A DNA stretch of 64,000 bases from JAJEEA01 sp965116765 (GCA_965116765.1 OZ220718.1:3906001-3970000), one strand, 5' to 3'. Positions 25,199 to 37,067 are shown, numbered from the stretch's first letter. Notes: a model not told the origin generated them from the letters alone. A program made the numbers and translations.

Positions 25199-25783
25199 CT
25201 ACAGCCCCCGGATCATCACGTTGCGGAACTTCACGACGCCGAAGCCGTACTGCAGGGCAATCGGCCCCGAGGCGAACTGCTCGTCCTCGACGTCGACCAT
25301 CTGCTCGCCGTTCAGCCAGACGCGCAGCCGGGGCCCCTCGGCCCTGATCTCGTAGGTGTTCCAGCGGCCGGGGCTGTCGACCTGGCTGGCCGGGGCGGCG
25401 ATGTGGACGATGCCGCCGGTCCGGTAGGTCTGGTCCGGGCGGGTGTCGAAGATGTTGACCTCGTACGAGTTGCGGTCGTTGACGCTCTCGGGGTCGGCGC
25501 AACGGATGAAGATGCCGCTGTTGGCGGGCTCCTCGACCGCGTACTGCAGGACGAGCTCGAAGTCGCCGTACGACTCGGGGGTCACGAGGAACCCGGCCCC
25601 GCTGTCGGCCTGGGCCGCGCCGTCGACGATCGACCAGTTGGCGTCGCCGATCTGGTTCCAGCCGTCGAGGGACGAGCCGTCGAGCAGCGTGGTCCAGCCC
25701 GCGTCCTGGGCCGATGCCGGGGCGGAGAGCCCGAGGGTGGCGGCGGTGAAGAGGGCAAGGGCGAAAACGGTGGTGCGCTTCAT
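25199..25783 (-). CDS. Secreted DUF1080 (3-keto-disaccharide hydrolase-like) protein
   Basis: 194 residues from ATG 25783 (GGGAGA at good spacing) with a signal peptide ending APASAQD. GWTTLLDGSSLDGWNQIGDA, a beta-jellyroll with YGDFELVLQYAVEEPANSGI, FIRCADP, GRWNTYEIRAEGPRLRVWLN and VKFRNVMIRGL are the conserved DUF1080 blocks. The family is a concanavalin-like fold, some members acting on 3-keto-glycosides. Acidobacteria carry many copies. The region 25784-26069 upstream holds only its leader and no gene. Confidence 0.92.
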   Translation of the reverse strand: MKRTTVFALALFTAATLGLSAPASAQDAGWTTLLDGSSLDGWNQIGDANWSIVDGAAQADSGAGFLVTPESYGDFELVLQYAVEEPANSGIFIRCADPESVNDRNSYEVNIFDTRPDQTYRTGGIVHIAAPASQVDSPGRWNTYEIRAEGPRLRVWLNGEQMVDVEDEQFASGPIALQYGFGVVKFRNVMIRGL

Positions 25784-26069
25784 GGAATGGTCTCCCTGTT
25801 GGCATGGGTGACGCCCCTCGACGGGACGCCGGTTGCTCCGTTCACGAGCCGGACCGTCCGGTCCGGCAATCGTCGCCCGGCGGCTCTTCCCGCCGCTCGA
25901 ACGACACTTCCGGGCTGCCCCTTTCGACGGCACAGCCCACGCCATGGCCGGCGGCAACCGCGATGGGGTTTGCTCGCCCAACCCCGGTGAGGACGACGTG
26001 CCGACCCGTCGTGCAAGGTGTCATCGGCGCACCGATGGCCCGCCGGGCAGGTTCCCGCGGGCCCACCGG

Positions 26070-27095
26070 CTACTGCCCCGATTCCGCCAGCTCCTCCGCG
26101 CGGGCGCCCGACAGCAGGTTCTGCATGCCGTAGTTGCCCTCGTGGCACGCGTACTCGAACATCGCCGACCCGCGTTTCATCGGCAGCGCCACGGTGAACG
26201 GCCGCGTGAAGGTGGCCGGGTCGTCGACGGTGTACTCGTACAGCAGCGTGTCCTCGTCGATGCGGCTGAACCGCTCTACGAGGTGCAGCGTCTCGCCCGA
26301 GCCGATGGCCACCCGGGTGGACGGCGCGAAGCTGGCGGTGTTGGCGGTGAAGTTGGTGGTCTCGACGACGAGCGTGTCGCCCTCCCAGCGCCCGCGCGAG
26401 CTGCCCAGCCACTGCCGCAGGTCGCCGGGGAGCGGCGCGCGGCCGTCGAGGGGCACGATGCGCGAGTCGTGGACCATCTCGTTGAGAATGACCACGTGGT
26501 CGGCGGTCTGGAAGATCTGGATGTTCTGGTTGTAGCCGCCGGGCACGATGGGCGGACCGGTGTTGAACCCGAGCAGGCACCGCTCGGCGACCCCGCGGTC
26601 CTCGGGACCGTCGGCGCCGATGCCGCCGACGCGGATGCGCACCGGCCACGCGGGGTCGGCGCCGTCGCCCTGCCGCTCCACGCCCGGCCGCGTCTCGGGC
26701 AGCCGGCCGTCGGGGGGATCGACGATGAGCGAGGTCCGGCGGTCGTCGACGACCCCGGCCCCCCGGTCGAACCAGAAGTTGTTGTAGCCGCCGACGTTGC
26801 CGCCCACCGGCAGGGGCTCGGTGCGGATCTCGCTGGGCCGGTCCGCGTCGATGGCGCGCTGCACGGCCGCGGCCTCGATCTCGGCCGCCTCCTCCGCCGT
26901 CAGCTCGGCCTGATCCGCCCGGTCGTCGGGGCGCTGCAGCGGGGTCAGGGTCCGGAAGTCCCACACCCCCTGGAGGTCGGGGGCGCCGTCGGGCAGGCGG
27001 GGCACGTCGGACGCCGGCTGGGCGCCGGCGGGGACGGACAGGACCGCGGCCAGCGCGGTCAGCGCCAGCACGGCGCCGAAAGATCGTCTCTGCAT
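26070..27095 (-). CDS. Secreted CHEGN-motif protein, tandem paralogue A
   Basis: 341 residues from ATG 27095 (AGGAG 8 nt upstream). A signal peptide (VLSVPAGAQ) precedes VPRLPDGAPDLQGVWDFRTL, SLIVDPPDGRLP, RCLLGFNTGPPI, NIQIFQTADHVVILNEMVHD, WEGDTLVVETTNFT, LVERFSRIDEDTLLYEYTVD and MFEYACHEGNYGMQNLLSGA. The family is abundant in Acidobacteriota-type genomes and uncharacterised. It is nearly identical in layout to the next gene upstream and homologous to the broken copy at 10047. Confidence 0.85.
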   Translation of the reverse strand: MQRRSFGAVLALTALAAVLSVPAGAQPASDVPRLPDGAPDLQGVWDFRTLTPLQRPDDRADQAELTAEEAAEIEAAAVQRAIDADRPSEIRTEPLPVGGNVGGYNNFWFDRGAGVVDDRRTSLIVDPPDGRLPETRPGVERQGDGADPAWPVRIRVGGIGADGPEDRGVAERCLLGFNTGPPIVPGGYNQNIQIFQTADHVVILNEMVHDSRIVPLDGRAPLPGDLRQWLGSSRGRWEGDTLVVETTNFTANTASFAPSTRVAIGSGETLHLVERFSRIDEDTLLYEYTVDDPATFTRPFTVALPMKRGSAMFEYACHEGNYGMQNLLSGARAEELAESGQ

Positions 27096-27144
27096 CTCGT
27101 ACACTCCTGACTGCCTCTCACTACCGGCGGACCAGTGGCCCTCG

Positions 27145-28167
27145 CTACTGCTGCCCCGATTCGGCCAGCTCTTCCGCCCGGGCGCCCGACAGCAGGTTCA
27201 TCATGCCGTAGTTGCCCTCGTGGCACGCGTACTCGAACATTTCGGAACCGCGCTTCATCGGCAGCGCCACCGTGAACGGCCGCGTGAAGGTCGCCGGGTC
27301 GTCGACGGTGTACTCGTAGAGCAGCGTGTCGGCGTCGAGGCGGCTGAACCGCTCTACGAGGTGCAGCGTCTCGCCCGAGCCGATGGACTGCACGACGGAC
27401 GGGTTGAAGCTGGCGGTGTTGGCGGTGAAGTTGGTGGTCTCGACGACGAGGGTGTCGCCCTCCCAGCGCCCGCGCGAGCTGCCCAGCCACTGGCGCAGGT
27501 CGTCGGGGAGCGGCGGCCGATCGTCGAGGGGCACGATGCGCGAGTCGTGCACCATCTCGTTGAGGATGACCACGTGGTCGCCGGTCTGGAAGATCTGGAT
27601 GTTCTGGTTGTAGCCGCCCGGCGTGATGGGCGGCCCGGTGTTGAAGCCGAGCAGGCACCGCTCGGCGATGCCGCGGTCCTCGGGGCCGTCGCTGCCGATG
27701 CCGCCGACGCGGAACCGGACCGGCCGCGTCGCCCCGGGGCCGGGGCCTTGCCGGTCGGCGCCGGGCTGCGCCTCGGGCACGCGGCCGTCGGGAGGGTCGA
27801 CGATGAGCGAGGTCCGGCGGTCGTCGACGACCCCCGCCCCGCGGTCGAACCAGAAGTTGTTGTAGGCGCCCACGTCGCCGCCCGCCGGCAGCGGCTCGGT
27901 GCGGACCTCGCTCGGCCGGTCGGCCTCGACCGCGCGCTGCACCGCCGCGGCCTCGACCTCGGCCGCTTCCTCGGCCGTGAGCTCCGCCGCCGCGTCCTCG
28001 GGGCGCTGCAGCGGGGTCAGGGTCCGGAAGTCCCAGACGCCCTGGAGGTCCGGGGTGCCGTCGGGGAGGCGGGGCACGCCCGGCGCCGGCTGGGCGCCGG
28101 CGGGGACGGACAGGACCATGGCCAGCGCGGCCAGCACCAGCACGGCGCCGAAAGATCGTCTCTGCAT
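27145..28167 (-). CDS. Secreted CHEGN-motif protein, tandem paralogue B
   Basis: 340 residues from ATG 28167, with the same CAGGAGTG..ACGAG ribosome-binding context as paralogue A. Most of the sequence is identical to paralogue A, with differences mainly in the region ending at the DPPDGR block and near NPSVVQSIGSGE. The duplication extends into both leaders. It is probably co-transcribed with A (49 nt apart). Function unknown. Confidence 0.85.
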   Translation of the reverse strand: MQRRSFGAVLVLAALAMVLSVPAGAQPAPGVPRLPDGTPDLQGVWDFRTLTPLQRPEDAAAELTAEEAAEVEAAAVQRAVEADRPSEVRTEPLPAGGDVGAYNNFWFDRGAGVVDDRRTSLIVDPPDGRVPEAQPGADRQGPGPGATRPVRFRVGGIGSDGPEDRGIAERCLLGFNTGPPITPGGYNQNIQIFQTGDHVVILNEMVHDSRIVPLDDRPPLPDDLRQWLGSSRGRWEGDTLVVETTNFTANTASFNPSVVQSIGSGETLHLVERFSRLDADTLLYEYTVDDPATFTRPFTVALPMKRGSEMFEYACHEGNYGMMNLLSGARAEELAESGQQ

Positions 28168-28287
28168 CTCGTTCACTCCTGACTGTCTTCTCACGAACCT
28201 GGAAACCGTCGCCCGGGCCGGGCCGCCGCCGCGAGGCCCTGCCCCACCGCGTCTCGCGCGTCGCGGGCGTTCAGCCGAATCGAGCCC

Positions 28288-30027
28288 TCAGTCGGGCGCG
28301 ACGCACGCGAAGCTCGCGGCATCGTCGACGCTGCCGCTGCCCATGTACCGCGCCACCTGCGGGTACGGGCAAAGCGGCCGCGTGCGCGTCACCTCGCCGT
28401 CCGTCACCTTCGACGCCACCATCCGGTCCGGGGCCACGCCGTCCTCGACCCAGCGCTCGAGCGCGGTCACCGCGTCGAAGCGGTCGGGCCCCGGCCCGCC
28501 CCGGCAGTGGGCGACGCCCGGGGCCATGAACAGGCGGTAGAAGTCGGCCGTCTCGGCCAGGCCGCCCAGCTCCGCCATCACGCTCTCGTAGTACTCGACG
28601 GCGTAGTAGCCGGTGATGAGGGCGTCGGCCCAGCCGTGATAGCTGATCAGCTTGCCCCCGCGGGCCTTGAACGCCGAGAGGTCGGGGTCGACGGCGTTCA
28701 GGGCCGAGCCCAGCGTGTCGTCGGCGCCGGCCCCGAGGGGCCGGTTGTTGGCGAGCACCCAGTCGTCGTCGAAGTCGAACCCGGCGATGTCGTAGTCGGG
28801 GTCCTCGAAGACGCTGTAGCGCATGAAGTCGGCGGTGCTGCCGCCCGGGCGCTCGATGCCGGCCCAGTAGCGCCCCCAGCCGCCGCGGCCGTCGGGCGCC
28901 TCGAACCACTCGCTGCCCGGCGGATAGCCGGGGAAGATCTGCTCGCCGGTGCTCGGGCGCACCGGCCCCGCGTAGATGGCGCGGGCCGCCGCGACCTGCC
29001 CCGCGGTGAGGCAGTCGTCGCCGTCCGCGCCGGCGCACTCGAGCACGCCGGGGTCGAAGTCGCAGGCCCGGGGGTCGTCGATCAGGCCGTCCTCGAGCCC
29101 GTCGAGGGCGTCGCAGACCTCGAGCACGGCGTTGCCCAGCAGGGGCAGCTTCTCGCGCGGCAGGTCCTGCCCGGGGGTCCTCGTGGTGGCGAGCCCCGCC
29201 CACAGCTCGCCCGTCATCAGGCCGACCCAATAGTTGGCGGGGGCCCCGGCGACGATGCCGTCGTAGTCGTCGGGGTACCGCTGCGCCTCCATCAGGGCGT
29301 GGTGGCCGCCCTGCGAGCAGCCCACGAAGTAGGCGTAGTCGGCGGGGCGGCCGTAGTAGGCGCGGGTCGCCGCCTTGCCGGCCACCGTGGCCTCGTGCTG
29401 CGCCCGGTAGCCGAAGTCGACGAGGCGGACGGGGTGCCCCAGCGACCAGCTTCCGTCGAAGCCGCTCGTGCTGGTGTGGCCGTTGTCGGTGGCCACCGCC
29501 GCGTAGCCGTTCCGGACCGCGTCGGCGAGCTGGGGATAGCGGATGGCGCCGGCAGAGCCGCCCGACCCGATGCCCTGGAAGCGCCCGTTCCACGCGTCGG
29601 CCGGCGGCAGCCACACCTCGAACCGGATCTCCGAACCGGCCTCGGGGCTCGACGTCCCCGCGACCCGGCAGAACGAGACGTCGTCGACGGTGAAGCCGCG
29701 CGACGAGAAGGTCTCGGGCGGGGTGAACGGCGGGGCGACCGCCTCGGCGACGGTGATGGTGGTGTGCGGCAGGCCGAGCCCTGCCTCGGCAATGCGGGCG
29801 CACGCGTCGCCCGCCTGGGCCGGCCGAGCGCCGGGTGCTCCTCCGCCCGCGGGCGCTTCGCCCGCCGCGGCGAGAATGCCGACACCGCCCAGAACGGCGG
29901 CGGTCGCCGCCGACAGCAGGACGGACCGAAGGCGACGAGGGGTCCGGGCCGTGGAACGGAGCAAGCTCCTGCCAGCCACGGCAGGGGGCCGAGCGGAGCC
30001 TCCGGCGACGCTCTCGGGGCTGGTCAT
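28288..30027 (-). CDS. Exported tannase/feruloyl-esterase family protein
   Basis: 579 residues from ATG 30027 with a long Arg-rich n-region and a hydrophobic segment (SVLLSAATAAVLGGVGILAA). Tannase signatures: FEVWLPPADAWNGRFQGIGS, GGSAGAIRYP, nucleophile elbow VGCSQGGHHALMEAQRYP (Ser about 240), IVAGAPANYW, a calcium/lid region rich in Asp, HGWADALIT (acid) and GVAHCRGGPGPD (His). The conserved Cys next to the Ser and His triad positions is present. The likely activity is hydrolysis of aromatic esters (gallate, ferulate); the exact substrate is not readable. Confidence 0.9.
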   Translation of the reverse strand: MTSPESVAGGSARPPAVAGRSLLRSTARTPRRLRSVLLSAATAAVLGGVGILAAAGEAPAGGGAPGARPAQAGDACARIAEAGLGLPHTTITVAEAVAPPFTPPETFSSRGFTVDDVSFCRVAGTSSPEAGSEIRFEVWLPPADAWNGRFQGIGSGGSAGAIRYPQLADAVRNGYAAVATDNGHTSTSGFDGSWSLGHPVRLVDFGYRAQHEATVAGKAATRAYYGRPADYAYFVGCSQGGHHALMEAQRYPDDYDGIVAGAPANYWVGLMTGELWAGLATTRTPGQDLPREKLPLLGNAVLEVCDALDGLEDGLIDDPRACDFDPGVLECAGADGDDCLTAGQVAAARAIYAGPVRPSTGEQIFPGYPPGSEWFEAPDGRGGWGRYWAGIERPGGSTADFMRYSVFEDPDYDIAGFDFDDDWVLANNRPLGAGADDTLGSALNAVDPDLSAFKARGGKLISYHGWADALITGYYAVEYYESVMAELGGLAETADFYRLFMAPGVAHCRGGPGPDRFDAVTALERWVEDGVAPDRMVASKVTDGEVTRTRPLCPYPQVARYMGSGSVDDAASFACVAPD

Positions 30028-30194
30028 GGGCCCCAAGGATACCGCACGGGCGGCCGGGCCGGCGACTCCCCTCCCCTACTACGGCCTGCGCCTGCTCGGT
30101 CTCGAAGCGTTGGCCTCGAAGATGGGGATTCGTTCGGAACCTCATCGCGGTGGCGTAGAGCCATCGCGAGGAGCGTCGTCTGTTCAGTTGGTGG

Positions 30195-31358
30195 CTAAAC
30201 CTCTGACTGTGCGGTGTCTCGCTGGTCGGCTCTGAAACCGCCGGGGGGTTCGCCCTCTCCTCGTACAGGGTTGTTGACCTCGTCTTCGGCGAGGTCCCCT
30301 CCACTCGGCGGGGGCGGCGGTCCTCCGTCTCCTCCGCTTCCGCCTCCGGGGGTCGGTGGCGACATCGTGTCCGGGCCTCGTGCCGCGGGCTCGTTGGGTC
30401 TCGTCCATCCGGCGGGGGGCCTCACGGGGTCGGGCGTCCAGTCGGCGATTGTTCTTGACTCGTTCGTGCTCATCGCCTCGAGTATGGCTTCCAGTCGGGG
30501 TTGATCGCCGATGTCGCCCGGCTCGACCGTGCGCCACAGCTGGCTCTGCGCGGTCTCGGACCACCACCTTGTGACCTCGGCGGGGTCGGACATCCGCGCC
30601 CGTTTCGTGGTTTCTCCCCGGGACGTCTCGATGACTGTCACGCCTCTCTCAATGCGGATTGAGACGTTGTCGTGGACGTTGTCCATCACCGCGGCTATCG
30701 CGTGGCGTGCCGGCTCCCTGGCCGCGGCGGCCCACCGGCCGTTGGGCTTGATGATCTCTTCGGGGTCTTCGGGGTGCTCGTTGCGGCGGGTCCACCAGCT
30801 TTCCATCGCGGCCTCGGCGTGCCACCGGGGATACCCGTTGACGGCGACCTGAAGCGCTGCCGGGTCGAGCTCGGCCGCTACGGCGAAGTCGTACAGATCG
30901 CGGCCGGGCGCGGTCCCGCTTCGGCCCCAGTACTTCCCTGCGAGTATCTGGGCGTTGCTGAGCAGCGTCAGCCGGTCCCCTTGGACCGTGCCGGCCGCGT
31001 GGCCGGCCGGCAGTGACAGCACGTTCGTCGATACGTCGATCTTCCCGTTCTCGAAGATGAACGCCATCACCGCCGGCGCGGCGCCCGGCGTGAGCCCGTC
31101 GTCTGCGGTTCGGTGCTTTCTGCACCCGGCCTGCGCCATTGCGTCTGTCACGCGCCGCCACCATGCTCTGGTCGGCGTTGTCGACACCGTGAGGTCGAGG
31201 TCCTCGCTGGCCCGGTGCCTCCATCGCAGCGCCAGTACGGTTCCGCCGCCGATCTTCACGCCCCATCCGTCGTCTGCGGCCTCTTGGATCGGTCCCAGAA
31301 CGACTTGTCTCGTCGTTCTGTACAGCGTAGCCGCCGGTTCCGGCCAGGTGCGCGTCAC
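30195..31358 (-). CDS. AbiEii-type nucleotidyltransferase with long disordered tail
   Basis: 387 residues from GTG 31358, overlapping the previous stop as GTGA. Residues ~25-190 show an AbiEii-like nucleotidyltransferase: WGVKIGGGTVLALRWRHRAS followed by EDLDLTV (GG...RxSxDLD), PAVMAFIFENGKIDVST, and LSNAQILAGKYWGR with RDLYDFAVA. The remaining ~150 residues carry a helical segment and then a Gly/Pro-rich, probably disordered tail. AbiEii toxins transfer nucleotides to tRNA or other targets. Base composition and codon use are less GC-biased than in neighbouring genes, suggesting transfer. The region 30028-30194 has no gene. Confidence 0.75.
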   Translation of the reverse strand: MTRTWPEPAATLYRTTRQVVLGPIQEAADDGWGVKIGGGTVLALRWRHRASEDLDLTVSTTPTRAWWRRVTDAMAQAGCRKHRTADDGLTPGAAPAVMAFIFENGKIDVSTNVLSLPAGHAAGTVQGDRLTLLSNAQILAGKYWGRSGTAPGRDLYDFAVAAELDPAALQVAVNGYPRWHAEAAMESWWTRRNEHPEDPEEIIKPNGRWAAAAREPARHAIAAVMDNVHDNVSIRIERGVTVIETSRGETTKRARMSDPAEVTRWWSETAQSQLWRTVEPGDIGDQPRLEAILEAMSTNESRTIADWTPDPVRPPAGWTRPNEPAARGPDTMSPPTPGGGSGGDGGPPPPPSGGDLAEDEVNNPVRGEGEPPGGFRADQRDTAQSEV

Positions 31359-31891
31359 GGTCGAGTCTCGGGGGTCTCCGCGTAGCAGCGGTGGGCCCAC
31401 GTGTTGATGGTCTGGATGCGGGGCCCGTGTTCGAGCCCCTGCGTGTGCAGGGCTCTTGCGAGGCGGCGCATGGTGAATGCCCCGTCTCTCACGGCGTCGT
31501 CGATCTCGTCTGCCGTGGTCTCGAGGAGCCACGCGAGGAGGATCCGGCGGTGGGCGGGCTCCCGCCGGTCGGCATCGAGCGCGGCCTGGAAGTCGGCTTC
31601 CGTGATATGCCGCGGTCTCCCGGCGCTGAGACGCGCCAGTCGGACTCCCAGGGCGGTGCTCGACGCCGGGGGCTCGCGCTTGCCCCGCCGGCTGTCGAAG
31701 AGCTCGGCCGGCGCCAGGACGTTGGGCTCGAGCAGCGGCCCCCAGTCCCGGTGGTGGCGTGGTCGCAGCTTCAGCCATGCCGTCGCGTCGAGTCCGGCCC
31801 GGTCGCGCGGCAGGGGTACGGGTTTGCCCGTCTCCTCGTCGAGCCGGTAGACGGCCGCCTGCGGGCTCCACGGATTCCACTTCGTCATCAT
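31355..31891 (-). CDS. Unknown partner of the AbiEii-like gene (candidate antitoxin)
   Basis: 178 residues from ATG 31891 (a second ATG follows at 31888). It overlaps the dehydrogenase stop upstream and the AbiEii-like start downstream, each by 4 nt. Features: WNPWSPQAAVYRLDEETGKP, then AWLKLRPRHHRDWGPLLEPN, HITEADFQAALDADRREPAH, LAWLLETTADEIDDAVRDGA and a C-terminal helical region. It is not the winged-helix AbiEi I would expect, and I do not recognise it. Coupling and context make it a candidate antitoxin. Confidence 0.65.
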   Translation of the reverse strand: MMTKWNPWSPQAAVYRLDEETGKPVPLPRDRAGLDATAWLKLRPRHHRDWGPLLEPNVLAPAELFDSRRGKREPPASSTALGVRLARLSAGRPRHITEADFQAALDADRREPAHRRILLAWLLETTADEIDDAVRDGAFTMRRLARALHTQGLEHGPRIQTINTWAHRCYAETPETRP

Positions 31892-32796
31892 TGCGGCGTC
31901 GTCCCGGGGATCTGCAAGGGGCGGACGGCGCCGCTCATCTCCTCGACGAGGGTGATCAGCGCCGACAGGTCGTCGCGGCCGCGGTCGCGCCCCATCAGGG
32001 CGTTGACGAACTGCATGGTCAGGGACGCGGCGGGCAGGGCGGCGCCGCGGTCGTGGGCGAGGCGGAGGGCGATGTCGAGGTCCTTGTGGTACAGCCGCGA
32101 CTCGATGCCGGCGCTGAAGTCGCGCGACGCCATGCGCGCGCCGAACACGTCGAGCACGCGGCTCGAGGCCATGCCCCCCATCATCACTTGGCGCACGCGC
32201 TCGACGTCGAGCCCGCAGCGGCCGGCGAGGGCCAGGGCCTCGGCCGCGCCCAGCGCGTTGACCAGCAGCGCGAGCTGGTGGCACGCCTTGGTGGTCTGGC
32301 CGGTGCCGGACTCGCCGACGTGGATCACCTTCGGCCCCAGCAGCGCGAACAGGGGCTTCGCGCGGTCCACCGCGGCCGCCGGTCCTCCCACCATCATGGT
32401 CAGCGTCGCGTCGCGCGCGCCCTGCGGCCCGCCCGACACCGGCGAGTCGAGCATGTCGACCCCGCGCTCGCCGAGCCGGGCCGCGATGTCCCGGGTGGCG
32501 GTGGGATCGATGGTGCTCATGTCGACGACGAGGCTGCCGGGGCGCGCGCCGTGGACGACGCCCTCCGGGCCGAGCAGCACCTGCTCGACGTCGCGGGTCC
32601 CCGTCACCATGGTGAAGACGACCTCGCTGCGCCCGGCCACCGCGGCGGGGGTGGGGCAGACGGCCGCTCCCGCGTCGGCGAGGGGGCGCGTCGACTCGGC
32701 GCGCCGGGCGAACACCGCCATGGCGTGGCCGCCGTTCATCAGGTGGAGCGCCATCGGGCGCCCCATGGTCCCGAGTCCGATGAAGCCGAGCTGCAT
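31888..32796 (-). CDS. NAD(P)-dependent beta-hydroxyacid dehydrogenase (HIBADH family)
   Basis: 302 residues. The Rossmann motif MQLGFIGLGTMGRPMA opens the protein, and the substrate motif SPVSGGPQGARDATLTMMVG and catalytic-Lys motif GQTTKACHQL (about K169) follow. This is the signature set of 3-hydroxyisobutyrate, tartronate-semialdehyde or glyoxylate-type reductases, which oxidise or reduce small beta-hydroxy acids with NAD(P). The exact substrate is open. Its stop overlaps the next start (ATGA), so the AbiEii-like pair is transcribed with it. Confidence 0.93.
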   Translation of the reverse strand: MQLGFIGLGTMGRPMALHLMNGGHAMAVFARRAESTRPLADAGAAVCPTPAAVAGRSEVVFTMVTGTRDVEQVLLGPEGVVHGARPGSLVVDMSTIDPTATRDIAARLGERGVDMLDSPVSGGPQGARDATLTMMVGGPAAAVDRAKPLFALLGPKVIHVGESGTGQTTKACHQLALLVNALGAAEALALAGRCGLDVERVRQVMMGGMASSRVLDVFGARMASRDFSAGIESRLYHKDLDIALRLAHDRGAALPAASLTMQFVNALMGRDRGRDDLSALITLVEEMSGAVRPLQIPGTTPQ

Positions 32797-32936
32797 CTGT
32801 CGTCCGTTTCTGCCGTGCGGTGAGCGGCCGGGTCGGCGGCGGCGGCTGGTTGCGCCCGCCGGGCCGGCGTCCGCGTCGGCACGTTCTCGCGGTTGTCGGC
32901 GGGATCAGCGGGAATCGGCCTGTCCGACCGCCGCGG

Positions 32937-33860
32937 TCAGCGCGCGCCGAGGCCCTGCTTCTTCCAGTAGCGCGCGAGCCCGAGCCAGCACATCGAGAAC
33001 GGGGCGGCCATGTCGTAGAGCGCCGCCTGCGCCTCGGGCATGTGACGCATCAGGTAGCGCCGGGTGTCGGCGACGAAGCGGTCCGCGCGCTCCTCGGCGG
33101 GGACGTCCTCCTCGATGATGGCGCGCGCGAGGGCGGCCAGTCCGTCGAGATGCTCGCTCATCCCCGCGAGCTGGTCGGCGGCGTCCTCGTGGGGGCCGAA
33201 GTGGGTGACGAACAGGGTATCCGCCTGCCACTCGGCGATGCGCCGGAGGCTCTCCTTCCACACGTCGAGGTCGATGTCGGGCGGCGGCGTCGGCGGCAGG
33301 ACGAAGCGCTCGGGGCCGACCCGCACCCCCGCGGTATCGCCGACGAACGCCACCCCGCTCGCGCGGTCGAGGAAGCTGACGTGATGGGACGCGTGCCCCG
33401 GCGTGTACAGGACCTCCAGCTCGCGGTCGCCCACCGCGAGGCGCTCGCCGCCGGCGAGGACGTGCACGTTCCCCTCGGGCACCGGCAGAAACTCGCCCCA
33501 CAACCGGTCCATGTCGTCGCCGTAGAGCCGGCCCGCGCTGTGCAGCAGCTTGGCCGGGTCGACCATGTGCGGCGCCCCCGCCTCGTGCACGCAGACCCGG
33601 ATGTCGGGGTTCTCGCGCACCAGGGTGCCGGTGGCCCCGGCGTGGTCGAGGTGGATGTGGGTGAGGAGAATCGTCCGCACGTCGGCCATCCCGATGCCCT
33701 GCTCGCGGAGCGACGAGCGCAGGGTGTCGAGGCACGTCGACGGCCCGGGGTCCACGAGGGCGGCCCCGCCGGCGTCCTCGAGGACGGCGGTGGCGATGAC
33801 CCGGGGCTGGCCGAGGAAGTTCAGGTCGGTGTAGGTGATGCCGCGCGCGATCGTTGGCAT
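32937..33860 (-). CDS. MBL-fold metallo-hydrolase
   Basis: 307 residues. The metallo-beta-lactamase motif TILLTHIHLDHAGATG (about residues 65-75) supplies the first zinc ligands, VLYTPGHASHHVSFLD the third and GVAFVGDTAG the bridging Asp. LFVTHFGPHEDAADQL provides the last His. The C-terminal ~80 residues are helical, as in SoxH/glyoxalase-II-like or quinolone-synthesis-like subgroups. The substrate is unknown. Its -10 box lies 9 nt before the ATG. Confidence 0.92.
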   Translation of the reverse strand: MPTIARGITYTDLNFLGQPRVIATAVLEDAGGAALVDPGPSTCLDTLRSSLREQGIGMADVRTILLTHIHLDHAGATGTLVRENPDIRVCVHEAGAPHMVDPAKLLHSAGRLYGDDMDRLWGEFLPVPEGNVHVLAGGERLAVGDRELEVLYTPGHASHHVSFLDRASGVAFVGDTAGVRVGPERFVLPPTPPPDIDLDVWKESLRRIAEWQADTLFVTHFGPHEDAADQLAGMSEHLDGLAALARAIIEEDVPAEERADRFVADTRRYLMRHMPEAQAALYDMAAPFSMCWLGLARYWKKQGLGAR

Positions 33861-33869
33861 GGGAGCGGG

Positions 33870-33875
33870 ATCTTA
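33870..33875 (-). promoter_or_regulatory. -10 box TAAGAT for the MBL-fold gene, leaderless arrangement
   Basis: On the minus strand TAAGAT is followed by CCCGCTCCC and ATG 33860. The transcript would begin within a few bases of the start codon. Confidence 0.45.
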
Positions 33876-33990
33876 CTATGCCGCCGGGCGGGGGAACCCG
33901 CGGCCGAGACCCGCAACACGTCGATCGAGGGCCTCCGGTCCGGCGCCCGCCTTGACGCCGCCGCCGTCTCCATAGTCTGATGGCAGCAGG

Positions 33991-34302
33991 ATGGCCCACG
34001 ATCCACGGTCCGAGCACGGCGTCCTCGACGAGACCCGCCGGAAGACCCGCGAGCCGACCCGGTACCACGTCACCCTGCTGAACGACGACTACACGACGAT
34101 GGAGTTCGTCGTGCAGGTGCTGGAGTCGGTCTTCGACAAGAGCCCGGCCCAGGCCTACGGCATCATGATGCAGGTCCACACGCAGGGCCGCGGGCGTTGC
34201 GGCACCTACACCCACGAGATCGCCGAGACCAAGGTCGCCACCACCCGGGCGCTGGCCAAGCGCGAGGGGTTCCCCCTGCAGGCGGTCCTCGAGGAGGAGT
34301 GA
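33991..34302 (+). CDS. clpS: ClpS, adaptor of ClpAP protease
   Basis: 103 residues. After a disordered N-terminal extension come YHVTLLNDDYTTMEFVVQVL (N-degron pocket with the NDDYT loop), KSPAQAYGIMMQVHTQGRG and YTHEIAETKVATTRALAKRE. These are all canonical ClpS positions. It delivers N-end-rule substrates to ClpA, encoded 12 nt downstream. GCAGG serves as a weak ribosome-binding site. Confidence 0.97.
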   Translation: MAHDPRSEHGVLDETRRKTREPTRYHVTLLNDDYTTMEFVVQVLESVFDKSPAQAYGIMMQVHTQGRGRCGTYTHEIAETKVATTRALAKREGFPLQAVLEEE

Positions 34303-34314
34303 CGGGACCGGCCC

Positions 34315-36984
<2,670 letters not shown>

Positions 36985-37058
36985 GGCGCCTCACGCCACC
37001 GGTACCCGCATCCGCGGGGGCACCCTTCGACCGCATCAGGCACCGATGGGCGGGAAGC

Positions 37059-37067
37059 TGGTATGAT
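37059..37067 (+). promoter_or_regulatory. Extended -10 promoter (TGGTATGAT) for the RHH/PIN module
   Basis: TG-n-TATGAT is an extended -10 with no obvious -35, 33 nt upstream of the antitoxin ATG at 37101. Confidence 0.5.
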
